A stretch of DNA of 64,000 nucleotides from SIG435 sp045530725 (GTDB taxonomy: Bacteria; Bacillota; Clostridia; UMGS1810): assembly GCA_045530725.1 (NCBI GenBank), contig JAZSCT010000045.1:1-64000 (forward strand), in the 5' to 3' direction. A program made the translations under genes and the position numbers. Shown here one piece after another: positions 44,066 to 53,181 of the stretch. The notes below the pieces were generated by a model that was given only the letters and a program-made list of their open reading frames with translations, ran no database searches and was not told the DNA's origin. The stretch's first letter is position 1. Each line of letters begins with the position of its first letter.

Positions 44066-44974
44066 GTGGGAAATCCATTAATCCTGAAACTTAAAGAGGC
44101 ACTTTCAGATGACAAAAACAGAATAAGAACTGATGAGCCTATGAAGGAGCATACTACATTCAGAATCGGCGGAAATGCAGAGGTTATGGTGTTTCCTGAA
44201 AGTATCGGGGAGATACAGAATATAATAAATGCAGCAAAGGATTTCAAGGTTAAGGTGTTTGCATTGGGAAATGGTTCAAATCTTCTTGTATCTGACAAAG
44301 GGATAGAGGGGATTGTCATCTGTCTTGACAGCAATTTTTCATCTATCCGTGTTGAGGGAGAGAATATATACGCTTTTTCTGGTGCACATTTGTCTAAGAT
44401 TGCAAATGTATGTCTTGAGAATTCACTTTCAGGATTTGAATTTGCATCAGGTATCCCAGGCACACTTGGCGGTGCAGTAAAAATGAACGCCGGTGCATAT
44501 GGCGGTGAGATGAAAGATGTGGTGGAATATGCAGACTGCATAGATATCCATGGAAATCTTTTCAAACTCACCAAAGAAGAACTTGATTTTTCTTACAGAC
44601 ACAGCGCCATAACTGACGATATCATCGTACTTGGTGCTATGATGAAGTTTCATCAGGGTGAAAAAAGTCATATAAAAGAAACTATGCGGGACCTTAATAT
44701 GAGAAGAAAAGAAAAACAACCTCTTGAATACCCAAGTGCAGGAAGTACATTCAAACGTCCCGAAGGGTATTTTGCAGGCAAACTTATTGAGGACAGCGGA
44801 TTGAGAGGATATAGTGTAGGCGGTGCTCAGGTGTCTGAGAAGCATTGCGGATTTGTCATAAACAAGGACAATGCATCTTTTGATGATGTGACAAAACTTA
44901 TAAATGATGTGAAAAAGACTGTCTTTGAAAAGTTCGGAGTGGTACTTTATGAAGAAGTAAAGATTATAAGATAA
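44066..44974 (+). CDS. murB: UDP-N-acetylenolpyruvoylglucosamine reductase
   Basis: FAD enzyme of peptidoglycan precursor synthesis, 302 residues. HTTFRIGGNAEVMVFPE, LGNGSNLLVSD (FAD) and SGFEFASGIPGTLGGAVKMN are typical; YPSAGSTFKRPEGYFAGKLI has the catalytic Ser region of type II MurB. GTG start after GAGGTG at 7 bases. Confidence 0.95.
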   Translation: MGNPLILKLKEALSDDKNRIRTDEPMKEHTTFRIGGNAEVMVFPESIGEIQNIINAAKDFKVKVFALGNGSNLLVSDKGIEGIVICLDSNFSSIRVEGENIYAFSGAHLSKIANVCLENSLSGFEFASGIPGTLGGAVKMNAGAYGGEMKDVVEYADCIDIHGNLFKLTKEELDFSYRHSAITDDIIVLGAMMKFHQGEKSHIKETMRDLNMRRKEKQPLEYPSAGSTFKRPEGYFAGKLIEDSGLRGYSVGGAQVSEKHCGFVINKDNASFDDVTKLINDVKKTVFEKFGVVLYEEVKIIR

Positions 44975-44990
44975 AAGAGGAGGATATAAT

Positions 44991-45851
44991 ATGAAATTTG
45001 TGATCATAACGGGAATGTCAGGCTCGGGCAAAAGCCAGGCTGTGAACTTTATGGAAGACATGGGGTATTATTGTATAGATAATATGCCGCCAAGCCTCTT
45101 TTCAAAATTTGCAGATTTGTGTAACCGTTCAGAAGGGAAATTTGACAAAATTGCTTTTGTAATTGATACAAGAACAAGGGAACTTTTTACCGACGCTCTT
45201 GATGCACTTGATACCCTTAAGGACCAGGGTGAAAGTTGCGAAATTGTCTTTTTGGATGCAAGTGATGAGGTCATCCTTAAAAGATACAAGGAATCAAGAA
45301 GAAATCATCCTCTGGCAGATGATGGCAGAGTAATGGACGGAATCAAAAAAGAACGCGCGATCCTTGCCGATATCAAGAAAAAAGCAGACTATATTGTAGA
45401 TACATCCACAATGCCCACGAAGAGTCTTAGGGCATATCTTAATTCCGTTTTCAATGATCGTGAAGATGATACAAACATTTTTATCAATGTATTGTCATTT
45501 GGTTTCAAATACGGCATACCCCTGGATGCCGACCTTGTGTTTGATGTGAGATTTTTGCCTAATCCTTATTATATTCCGGAACTCAAACACCTTACAGGTC
45601 TTGACAAAGAGGTTCAGGACTATGTGAACAACTGTGAGCAGACTGAGGAATTCAAGAAGAAACTTGATGATCTCATTAAGTTTACTTTGCCTCTTTATGT
45701 GGAGGAAGGTAAGTCTCAACTTGTAATAGCAATAGGGTGCACAGGCGGTAAGCACAGATCTGTCACAATAGCAAATCACGTATATAAGACTATTATTGAT
45801 ATGGGATTTTCTGTGAAGATTTCTCACAGAGATGTGAACAGACTTAAATAA
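44991..45851 (+). CDS. rapZ: RapZ-family nucleotide-binding protein (YvcJ)
   Basis: 286 residues with Walker A GMSGSGKSQA (8-17), CIDNMPPSL, and the C-terminal GCTGGKHRSVTIAN. In Firmicutes this P-loop protein is linked with cell-wall and RNA control; the regulatory RNA partner known from enterics has not been seen here. Order rapZ-yvcK-whiA is conserved. Confidence 0.94.
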   Translation: MKFVIITGMSGSGKSQAVNFMEDMGYYCIDNMPPSLFSKFADLCNRSEGKFDKIAFVIDTRTRELFTDALDALDTLKDQGESCEIVFLDASDEVILKRYKESRRNHPLADDGRVMDGIKKERAILADIKKKADYIVDTSTMPTKSLRAYLNSVFNDREDDTNIFINVLSFGFKYGIPLDADLVFDVRFLPNPYYIPELKHLTGLDKEVQDYVNNCEQTEEFKKKLDDLIKFTLPLYVEEGKSQLVIAIGCTGGKHRSVTIANHVYKTIIDMGFSVKISHRDVNRLK

Positions 45852-45912
45852 TTCGGATTTATATGGTATATATTACATTAGGATAATTTTCTCTTTTTCG
45901 GAGGATTTATAT

Positions 45913-46938
45913 ATGATAGACGTAGAAAACAAACAGTTGATGAACAAATTGCGTAAATTAAAAATTGTTGCAATTGGTGGCGGTACGGGTATTTCCACAA
46001 TGCTTCGCGGTATAAAAAAATACACAAAGAACATTACTGCAATTATTACAGTTGCAGATGATGGCGGCGGAAGCGGAATGCTCAGAACTGATATGAATAT
46101 GGTTGCACCGGGTGACGTGAGAAACTGTATGCTTGCATTGGCTGATATGGAGTCAGTAATGGACAGCCTCTTAAATTACAGATTTGATTCGGGCAGGCTT
46201 ATGGGACAGAGTATGGGAAACCTTATACTTGCCGCAATGTACAAACTTTCTGAAGAAAATTTCACAGAAGCGGTGAAGAAAACTTGTCAGGTACTTGCTG
46301 TCAAGGGTAGAGTGCTTCCTGTTACCAACAGAAATGTAAATCTTGGTGCCAGACTCGCTGACGGAAGTGTTGTACTGGGGGAATCCACAATTCCTGTTTC
46401 TGCATTCAAAAATAAACAATCCATAAGTGAACTGTTTCTTATACCCAAAAAAGTTGAACCTGCAGAAGATGTTATAAAGAGTATCAACGAGGCGGATCTT
46501 ATTGTACTTGGACCGGGAAGCCTTTATACAAGTATTATTCCCAATATTCTTGTGGATGGAGTAAGTGATGCTTTGAAAAATGCCAAAGCAAAGAAACTCT
46601 ATGTATGCAATATTATGACACAAAAAGGCGAGACAGACGGGTATAGTGCATTTGATCATGTAAAGGCAATCAATCGCCATGCAGGATGCGATATTATTGA
46701 TTATTGCATTGTAAATGATGAACAGATTCCCGACAATATGAAACTTAAATACAAAATCAACAATTCTCACCCTGTAAACGTTGATGTACCTGAGTTTACA
46801 AAGAATGGAGTAGAGTTGTTTTCATGCAAGGTGCTTGATGTATCCAAGGGATATATAAGACACGATTATGACAATCTTGCAGAAGCGGTTATGGATTTGT
46901 GCTATTTAATCAAGAATAAAGGAAAAAAGGAAAGATAG
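45913..46938 (+). CDS. yvcK: YvcK/GlmR gluconeogenesis factor
   Basis: 341 residues. VAIGGGTGISTMLRGIKKYT binds UDP-sugar; VADDGGGSGMLR, APGDVRNCMLAL and LGPGSLYTSIIPNIL are conserved blocks. In B. subtilis it binds UDP-GlcNAc and stimulates GlmS, guiding carbon into cell wall on gluconeogenic sources. GGAGG lies before the ATG. It ends 2 bases before whiA. Confidence 0.94.
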   Translation: MIDVENKQLMNKLRKLKIVAIGGGTGISTMLRGIKKYTKNITAIITVADDGGGSGMLRTDMNMVAPGDVRNCMLALADMESVMDSLLNYRFDSGRLMGQSMGNLILAAMYKLSEENFTEAVKKTCQVLAVKGRVLPVTNRNVNLGARLADGSVVLGESTIPVSAFKNKQSISELFLIPKKVEPAEDVIKSINEADLIVLGPGSLYTSIIPNILVDGVSDALKNAKAKKLYVCNIMTQKGETDGYSAFDHVKAINRHAGCDIIDYCIVNDEQIPDNMKLKYKINNSHPVNVDVPEFTKNGVELFSCKVLDVSKGYIRHDYDNLAEAVMDLCYLIKNKGKKER

Positions 46939-46940
46939 AT

Positions 46941-47879
46941 ATGTCATACTCTTCAGATGCAAAGAAGGATATGCTTGAAGTAGAACTTAAGCGTAAATGC
47001 TGCAAAATGGCAGAACTTTATGGTATTTTGTCCTTTCTTGCAAAGTGTAAAACAGAAGACGGAGAAACAAAAATTATATTCAACACAGAAAATGAAATGC
47101 TTTCTCAGAGAATTGTTGACCTTGTCGGCTTTCTTTTTAAGATAAAGTGCGAGAGGCAGACTTATCATGTAAAACATTCAAGATATTCCATATACAGCGT
47201 AATTGTTTCCAATGAAAAGTATATACAAAAACTTCTGGATGCATATAATATTAAAATAGATGATAATGGCGATGCTGATTTTCATATTGACATGGATATA
47301 ATAGGGAAACCTTGCTGTAAGAAGTCATTTGTAAGAGGTGCATTTCTTGCTTCGGGATCACTTATTCATCCTGAGAAAAAGTATCATATGGAGTTTTATA
47401 CCTCACACAAAAGAGTCAGCGATGATTTTGAAACTCTGATGAAAGAACTTGGACTTAACCCCAAAATCATACTAAGAAAGAAAAATTATGTTGTTTATTT
47501 CAAAAACAGCGATGAAATAGCAGATATCTTAAGTATGACGGGAGTTTTTGATACATTGATGGATTTTCACAACATCCGTATAATGAAAGATATGCGAAAC
47601 AAAAATAACCGTATAATTAATTGTGAAACTGCCAATATGGAAAAAACTCATAACGCATCTATAGAACATATTCTGTGTATTCAAAAACTGAAAAAAAGCA
47701 GTAAATGGGACGGGCTTAGTCCTGTTCTTAAAGAAATTGCTGAATTAAGACTTGAGCATGCTGATGCAAGTCTAAAAGATCTTGGTGATATGTTTACACC
47801 AAAACTTACCCGTTCAGGGGTAAATCACAGGCTCAAAAGGCTTGTTGAGATAGCAAACAGTCTGGAAGGAGAAGAGTAA
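46941..47879 (+). CDS. whiA: WhiA DNA-binding protein
   Basis: 312 residues: an N-terminal LAGLIDADG-like fold (RKCCKMAELYGILSF, CCKKSFVRGAFLASGSL) and a C-terminal helix-turn-helix (LEHADASLKDLGDMF, TRSGVNHRLKRL). In Firmicutes WhiA influences chromosome segregation and division. Its stop overlaps the dnaE start (TAATG). Confidence 0.94.
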   Translation: MSYSSDAKKDMLEVELKRKCCKMAELYGILSFLAKCKTEDGETKIIFNTENEMLSQRIVDLVGFLFKIKCERQTYHVKHSRYSIYSVIVSNEKYIQKLLDAYNIKIDDNGDADFHIDMDIIGKPCCKKSFVRGAFLASGSLIHPEKKYHMEFYTSHKRVSDDFETLMKELGLNPKIILRKKNYVVYFKNSDEIADILSMTGVFDTLMDFHNIRIMKDMRNKNNRIINCETANMEKTHNASIEHILCIQKLKKSSKWDGLSPVLKEIAELRLEHADASLKDLGDMFTPKLTRSGVNHRLKRLVEIANSLEGEE

Positions 47880-50800
47880 TGTTTACTCATTTGCATCTGC
47901 ACTCACAGTATAGTTTACTTGATGGTGCTGCAAAAATTGAAGATGCACTAGACAGGGCGAGAGACCTTAATATGGACTCTCTTGCCATAACTGACCACGG
48001 CGTTATGTATGGCGTGGTCGATTTTTATGTTGCCGCAAAAAAGAAAAATATCAAACCTATTATCGGTTGCGAAGTGTATATGGCGCCCAATTCCAGATTT
48101 GATAAAAATCATTCTGTTGATTCAAAGTACGGACATCTTATTCTGCTTTGCAAAGATATTAGAGGATATCATAACCTTATAAAAATCTGTTCATATGCTT
48201 TTACCGAGGGGTATTATTATAAGCCGAGAGCAGATTTTGAACTACTTGAGAAATACTCCGAAGGTCTTATATGTCTGTCAGGTTGCCTTAAGGGAAATGT
48301 GAACAGTGCATTGTGTGAAGGAGACTACGAAAAAGCGAAGAAATATGCTTTAAAATACAAAGAAATCTTCGGTAATGATTTTTATCTGGAAATACAGAAT
48401 CACGGTATTGAAGATGAAATCAGGACTCATCAGCCGCTTATGAGACTTTCTCATGAACTGGATATTCCTTTGGTTGCAACAAATGATGTTCATTATGTAA
48501 AAAAAGAAGATTCTTTTTTGCAGGATGTTCTTATGTGTATTCAGACAGGAAAAAAACTTAACGATACTGACAGAATGAAAATGTCAGGTAATGAATTTTA
48601 TCTCAAGAGTGATGAAGAAATGAGAAGTGCTTTTTCATTTTGCCCTGAGGCTCTTGATAATACAAAAAGAATCGCAGATATGTGCAATTTGGAACTGGAT
48701 TTTTCCAGTATTCATCTGCCGAAGTTTGATACTCCCGATGGGATATCTTCAAATGATATGTTACGAGACCTGTGTTATAAGGGACTCAATGAAAAATATC
48801 CCGGATGCGATAAAGATATTACAGACAGACTTAAATACGAACTTGATGTTATATTTAATATGGGGTTTTCTGACTATTTTCTCATAGTATGGGATTATAT
48901 AAGATATGCTAGATCCCAGGATATACCTGTTGGTCCGGGGAGAGGCTCTGCTGCAGGAAGTATTGTTTCTTACCTTATAGGAATAACAGAGATTGATCCT
49001 GTAAAACACAACCTTATTTTTGAAAGATTTTTAAATCCCGACAGAGTAAATATGCCTGATATTGATGTGGATTTCTGTTATATGAGACGACAAGAAGTCA
49101 TAGATTATGTGGGAAGAAAATACGGCAAAGAAAGCGTGTCTCAGATTGTAGCATTTGATACCATGGCGGCAAGAGGAGCCATAAGAGACGTAGGCCGTGT
49201 TATGGATGTGCCTTATGCATTGTGCGACAGCGTTGCAAAACTTATTCCCAAGACCCCCGGTGTTACATTGGCAGAGGCACTTGAAGAAAGCTGGGAACTT
49301 AAAGAAAAATACGATACTTCATCTGAAACAAAACTTCTTGTTGATACTGCCATGAGAATAGAAGGACTTCCGAGAAATATTACAACTCATGCCGCAGGTG
49401 TTGTTATCAGCGACAAAAAAATCTGTGATTATGTTCCTGTTGTAAGTCAGGATGATGTGATTCTTACACAGTATCCAATGAATATTCTTGAACTTACAGG
49501 ACTTGTGAAGATGGATTTTCTGGGTTTAAGAAACCTGACAATTATACGGGATACGGTAGATTTTATAAAAGAATATCATAACATTGATATAGATATGTCC
49601 GTGATTGATTATGAAGACAAAGCAGTATATGAAATGATTGCAAAAGGGGACACAGACGGAGTTTTTCAACTTGAAAGCGATGGTATGAGAGGCCTTTTGA
49701 AGGATATGAAACCCAAATGCTTCGAAGATGTGGTAGCAGGCTTGTCTCTTTTCAGACCCGGTACTGCAAAAACTCAGATACCCCTGTATCTTTCCAACAG
49801 AAACAAAAAAGTCATTACTTATAAACACCCTTTGCTTGAGCCTATTCTTAAGCCTACTTACGGTTCTATTGTATATCAGGAACAGGCAATGGAAATATGC
49901 AGGACACTTGCAGGATATTCTATGTCAAGAGCCGACGGGGTAAGAAAGGCAATGGCTAAGAAAAAAGCCGATGTAATGAGAGAAGAAAGAAAGACTTTTG
50001 TATTCGGCAAAACTGACGAAGAAGGAAATGTGATTATTCCTGGTTGTATCCGCAACGGAGTAAGCGAAGAACTTGCCAATGAGATTTTTTCTGAACTTGA
50101 GGAGTTTGCCTCATATGCATTCAACAAATCCCATGCGGCAGCGTATTCCAGACTTGCTTTTCAGACTGCATATCTTAAGTATTATTACCCGATGATGTAC
50201 CTTGCATCACTTCTTAAGAATTCTCAGGGCGGAGCAGACAAATCCAGAAAATATATCCGTGCTTTTCTTAAAGATTCGGCAAAAGTTCTCCCTCCTGATA
50301 TTAACTCCAGTTCAAATGATTTCACTCCTGAGGGGGATAATATCCGCTTTGGTCTTTCTGTCATAAGGAATGTAGGAAATGTGTTCGGATATAAACTGAA
50401 AGAAGAAAGAGATAGTAACGGACCTTTTACTTCCTTTGAAGACTTCTGCGAAAGAATGTGGGACAAGGTCAACAAAAAGTGCCTTGAAGCCCTTGTTTTG
50501 TGCGGTGTTTTTGACAGTATTTGTCCGAACAGGAGGTCTCTTGCTCTCACATATGAGGAGATATTTGATCATTCTCAGAAAACAGGCAGAGAAAAATCTA
50601 TGGGACAGGTGTCTATGTTCGGATCTATGGGTATGGAACTTCCCGTAAATAATTCTTACAAAGCATATGAAGTAATTGTAGATTATTCTTTGAATGAAAA
50701 ACTGATGCTTGAAAAGGATTATACAGGGATGTTTCTCTCAGGACATCCTCTTGACAGATATCAGTCCCATATTGCTGGATACAACTGTGAGTCTGTTGAT

Positions 50801-51307
50801 GATATCATAAAAAAACAGCCGAAAGAAAACTCAAAGGTACGTATTTTTGCATTTCTTGAGTCATTTTCTGAAAAGATTACCCAAAAGGGAAAACGAATGC
50901 TGAATATGGTTTTCGAAGATTATACTTCAGGAATTAACGCTGTAATGTTTGAAGGGGAGTATATCAGAGAAAAGGCAAATATCAGGGAGTATGAATGTTA
51001 TGCGATAGAAGGAACTGTGACTTATGACTACAATGACAATATACAGATTATTGTGAAAAATCTTGTGAGTCTTGACAAACTACCTGTTTTAAGTAAAAAA
51101 CTTTACCTTAAATTGAAGAGCAAATCACAACTAAATGATATTCAGAGAATCATTTCACAATTTAATGGGAAAACAGATGTAGTATTTTATTTTGAGGATA
51201 CAAAAGAGGCTGTTATGACAACCATGGGAAGTGGTGTGAGTATATGTGACGATGTTATCCGTAGGCTTTCGCATATTCTTGGTTCTGATGGTGTAATTCT
51301 TAAATAA
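47879..51307 (+). CDS. dnaE: DNA polymerase III alpha subunit DnaE
   Basis: 1142 residues. PHP domain (HLHLHSQYSLLDGA, ITDHGVMYG), polymerase core with GPGRGSAAGSIVSYL and catalytic PDIDVDF, helix-hairpin-helix and an OB domain near 985-1065. It lacks the exonuclease insertion of PolC, so it is the DnaE form used in Firmicutes for primer extension. Overlaps whiA by one base. Confidence 0.96.
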   Translation: MFTHLHLHSQYSLLDGAAKIEDALDRARDLNMDSLAITDHGVMYGVVDFYVAAKKKNIKPIIGCEVYMAPNSRFDKNHSVDSKYGHLILLCKDIRGYHNLIKICSYAFTEGYYYKPRADFELLEKYSEGLICLSGCLKGNVNSALCEGDYEKAKKYALKYKEIFGNDFYLEIQNHGIEDEIRTHQPLMRLSHELDIPLVATNDVHYVKKEDSFLQDVLMCIQTGKKLNDTDRMKMSGNEFYLKSDEEMRSAFSFCPEALDNTKRIADMCNLELDFSSIHLPKFDTPDGISSNDMLRDLCYKGLNEKYPGCDKDITDRLKYELDVIFNMGFSDYFLIVWDYIRYARSQDIPVGPGRGSAAGSIVSYLIGITEIDPVKHNLIFERFLNPDRVNMPDIDVDFCYMRRQEVIDYVGRKYGKESVSQIVAFDTMAARGAIRDVGRVMDVPYALCDSVAKLIPKTPGVTLAEALEESWELKEKYDTSSETKLLVDTAMRIEGLPRNITTHAAGVVISDKKICDYVPVVSQDDVILTQYPMNILELTGLVKMDFLGLRNLTIIRDTVDFIKEYHNIDIDMSVIDYEDKAVYEMIAKGDTDGVFQLESDGMRGLLKDMKPKCFEDVVAGLSLFRPGTAKTQIPLYLSNRNKKVITYKHPLLEPILKPTYGSIVYQEQAMEICRTLAGYSMSRADGVRKAMAKKKADVMREERKTFVFGKTDEEGNVIIPGCIRNGVSEELANEIFSELEEFASYAFNKSHAAAYSRLAFQTAYLKYYYPMMYLASLLKNSQGGADKSRKYIRAFLKDSAKVLPPDINSSSNDFTPEGDNIRFGLSVIRNVGNVFGYKLKEERDSNGPFTSFEDFCERMWDKVNKKCLEALVLCGVFDSICPNRRSLALTYEEIFDHSQKTGREKSMGQVSMFGSMGMELPVNNSYKAYEVIVDYSLNEKLMLEKDYTGMFLSGHPLDRYQSHIAGYNCESVDDIIKKQPKENSKVRIFAFLESFSEKITQKGKRMLNMVFEDYTSGINAVMFEGEYIREKANIREYECYAIEGTVTYDYNDNIQIIVKNLVSLDKLPVLSKKLYLKLKSKSQLNDIQRIISQFNGKTDVVFYFEDTKEAVMTTMGSGVSICDDVIRRLSHILGSDGVILK

Positions 51308-51440
51308 ATACTGTAAATTTTGTTGAAAAAGGTTGATTTTTCCATCCAGTTATAGTACAATAAAAATAATGTTTTTTTATAGAATAGGAAATTATATTTA
51401 TATACAACTACAGTTTTTGTACAGAGAAGGAGGGCTCTTT

Positions 51441-52409
51441 ATGAGCGAAATAAAGACAATAGGTATTCTTACAAGCGGTGGCGATGCTCCCGGAATGAAT
51501 GCTGCAATCAGATCCGTCGCAAGATCTGCACTTAACTCAGGATACAAAGTTATGGGTATCAAGAGAGGATATCACGGACTTTTGAAAGGCGAAATTGAAG
51601 AACTTACTTCAAGAATGGTATCAGACACTTTGCAGAGAGGCGGTACATTTTTGCAGACTGCACGAAGCAAGAGTTTTGCAACTGAAGACGGTGTAAAAAA
51701 GGCAGTTGAGATTTTAAGAATTTTTGGTATTGATGCATTGGTTGTAATTGGCGGTGACGGTTCGCTAAAAGGAGCAAGGGATATTGCCAATGAGGGATTC
51801 CCTGTAATCGGCATCCCCGGCACAATCGACAATGATATCGGATGCTCAGATTATACCATAGGATTTGATACTGCTATGAATACTGCAATGGATGCAATTG
51901 ACAAAATTAGAGATACTGCAAGTAGTCACGAAAGATGCTCTGTTGTAGAAGTTATGGGAAGAAATGCAGGTCACATTGCTTTGAATCTTGGTATTGCAAA
52001 CGGTGCTGAAACAGTCATCATTCCTGAAATGCCTTATGATATGGATGATATAAAACGCACTATTATCTCAGGCAGAAACAGAGGAAAGAAACATTACGTT
52101 ATTATTCTCTCTGAAGGTGTAGGCGGAGGACAGGCCCTTTGTAAGGATATCGAAGAAGCAACAGGTGTTGAGTCAAGAGCGTCAATCCTCGGATATATCC
52201 AGAGAGGCGGAAGCCCTACAACAAGAGACCGTGTTATAGCATCACAGATGGGCAATCACGCTGTAAAACTTCTTGAAGAAGGCAAGTTAAACCGTGTTGT
52301 TGCTATGAAGGATTCAAAGATTGTTGATTATGAAATAAACGAAGCCCTTGATATGAAGAAGGGTGTTGACGAAGATATTCTTGAACTTATAAGAACTTTA
52401 TCCATATAA
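51441..52409 (+). CDS. pfkA: ATP-dependent 6-phosphofructokinase
   Basis: 322 residues. TSGGDAPGMNAAIR (ATP site), VIGGDGSL, catalytic PGTIDNDI and MGRNAGHIAL are standard for allosteric bacterial PFK. The ATG at 51441 follows AAGGAGGG at 7 bases; the frame stays open further upstream, but no ribosome site exists there. The dnaE-pfkA pair is common in Clostridia. Confidence 0.96.
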   Translation: MSEIKTIGILTSGGDAPGMNAAIRSVARSALNSGYKVMGIKRGYHGLLKGEIEELTSRMVSDTLQRGGTFLQTARSKSFATEDGVKKAVEILRIFGIDALVVIGGDGSLKGARDIANEGFPVIGIPGTIDNDIGCSDYTIGFDTAMNTAMDAIDKIRDTASSHERCSVVEVMGRNAGHIALNLGIANGAETVIIPEMPYDMDDIKRTIISGRNRGKKHYVIILSEGVGGGQALCKDIEEATGVESRASILGYIQRGGSPTTRDRVIASQMGNHAVKLLEEGKLNRVVAMKDSKIVDYEINEALDMKKGVDEDILELIRTLSI

Positions 52410-52429
52410 CGAAAAAGGAGGAATTTACG

Positions 52430-52957
52430 GTGACTATCCCAAATATAATCACACTTATAAGATTTATGCTGATACCTTTGTATATTGCCGTGAATTTCAG
52501 TTCTTCGGCAAATGCAAATGAAATCGCCATATCAATATTTATTGTAGCAATGTTTCTTGATGCACTTGATGGATTCATTGCAAGAAAGTTTGATATGATT
52601 ACAGATCTTGGCAAAATGCTTGATCCTATTGCTGATAAATGCACTATGATTACAGTTGTAAGTTGCCTGGTTGCCAAAGGGAAAATAAGTCCATGGCTTC
52701 TTGGTTTTATCCTTATAAAAGAACTTACAATGATAATATGCGGAGCATTTATTTACAAAAAAGGTAAGATTGTTATCCCTGCCAATATATTTGGCAAGGC
52801 GGCAACATTTCTTCTTACCTTCTACATAGTTGATTGTGCACTTTTTAAGTGGCATACAGAGGAACTTTTGTTTGTGGTAATGGGTGTTATGCTTCTTGCA
52901 TTTTTGTCTTATGTGTTCCATTACATAAAGAATTACGGAAGAAAGGATTCTGTATGA
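52430..52957 (+). CDS. pgsA: CDP-diacylglycerol-glycerol-3-phosphate phosphatidyltransferase
   Basis: 175-residue membrane enzyme of phosphatidylglycerol synthesis. FLDALDGFIARKFDMITDLG followed by KMLDPIADK is the CDP-alcohol transferase motif DGxxAR...G...D...D. NIITLIRFMLIPL starts the first helix. GTG start after GGAGG at 9 bases. Confidence 0.93.
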   Translation: MTIPNIITLIRFMLIPLYIAVNFSSSANANEIAISIFIVAMFLDALDGFIARKFDMITDLGKMLDPIADKCTMITVVSCLVAKGKISPWLLGFILIKELTMIICGAFIYKKGKIVIPANIFGKAATFLLTFYIVDCALFKWHTEELLFVVMGVMLLAFLSYVFHYIKNYGRKDSV

Positions 52958-53151
52958 TGGATATTTATTCAATACTTTCTCTGATAATTCTGATTTTTGG
53001 CGGTGTAATCACGTATCTTTCAAAGAAGATTTCTAAGATTTTTTTAAAAAGTGAAGATGAAGATGCCGAATCAGATAATCTTAAAGTCAAACTTATCGGA
53101 TTTATAATTGCATTAATTGGTGCAACGGCACTTTTTATAGTAAAAAAATAA
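52954..53151 (+). CDS. Small two-helix membrane protein (65 aa)
   Basis: Start overlaps the pgsA stop (ATGATGG). Two membrane helices (about 5-23 and 45-62) flank a charged loop (KSEDEDAESDNLK). No family recognised. Translational coupling to pgsA suggests a membrane role; function unknown. Confidence 0.7.
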   Translation: MMDIYSILSLIILIFGGVITYLSKKISKIFLKSEDEDAESDNLKVKLIGFIIALIGATALFIVKK

Positions 53152-53181
53152 TAAGATTTACATAAAGCACAGGAGGTTCAA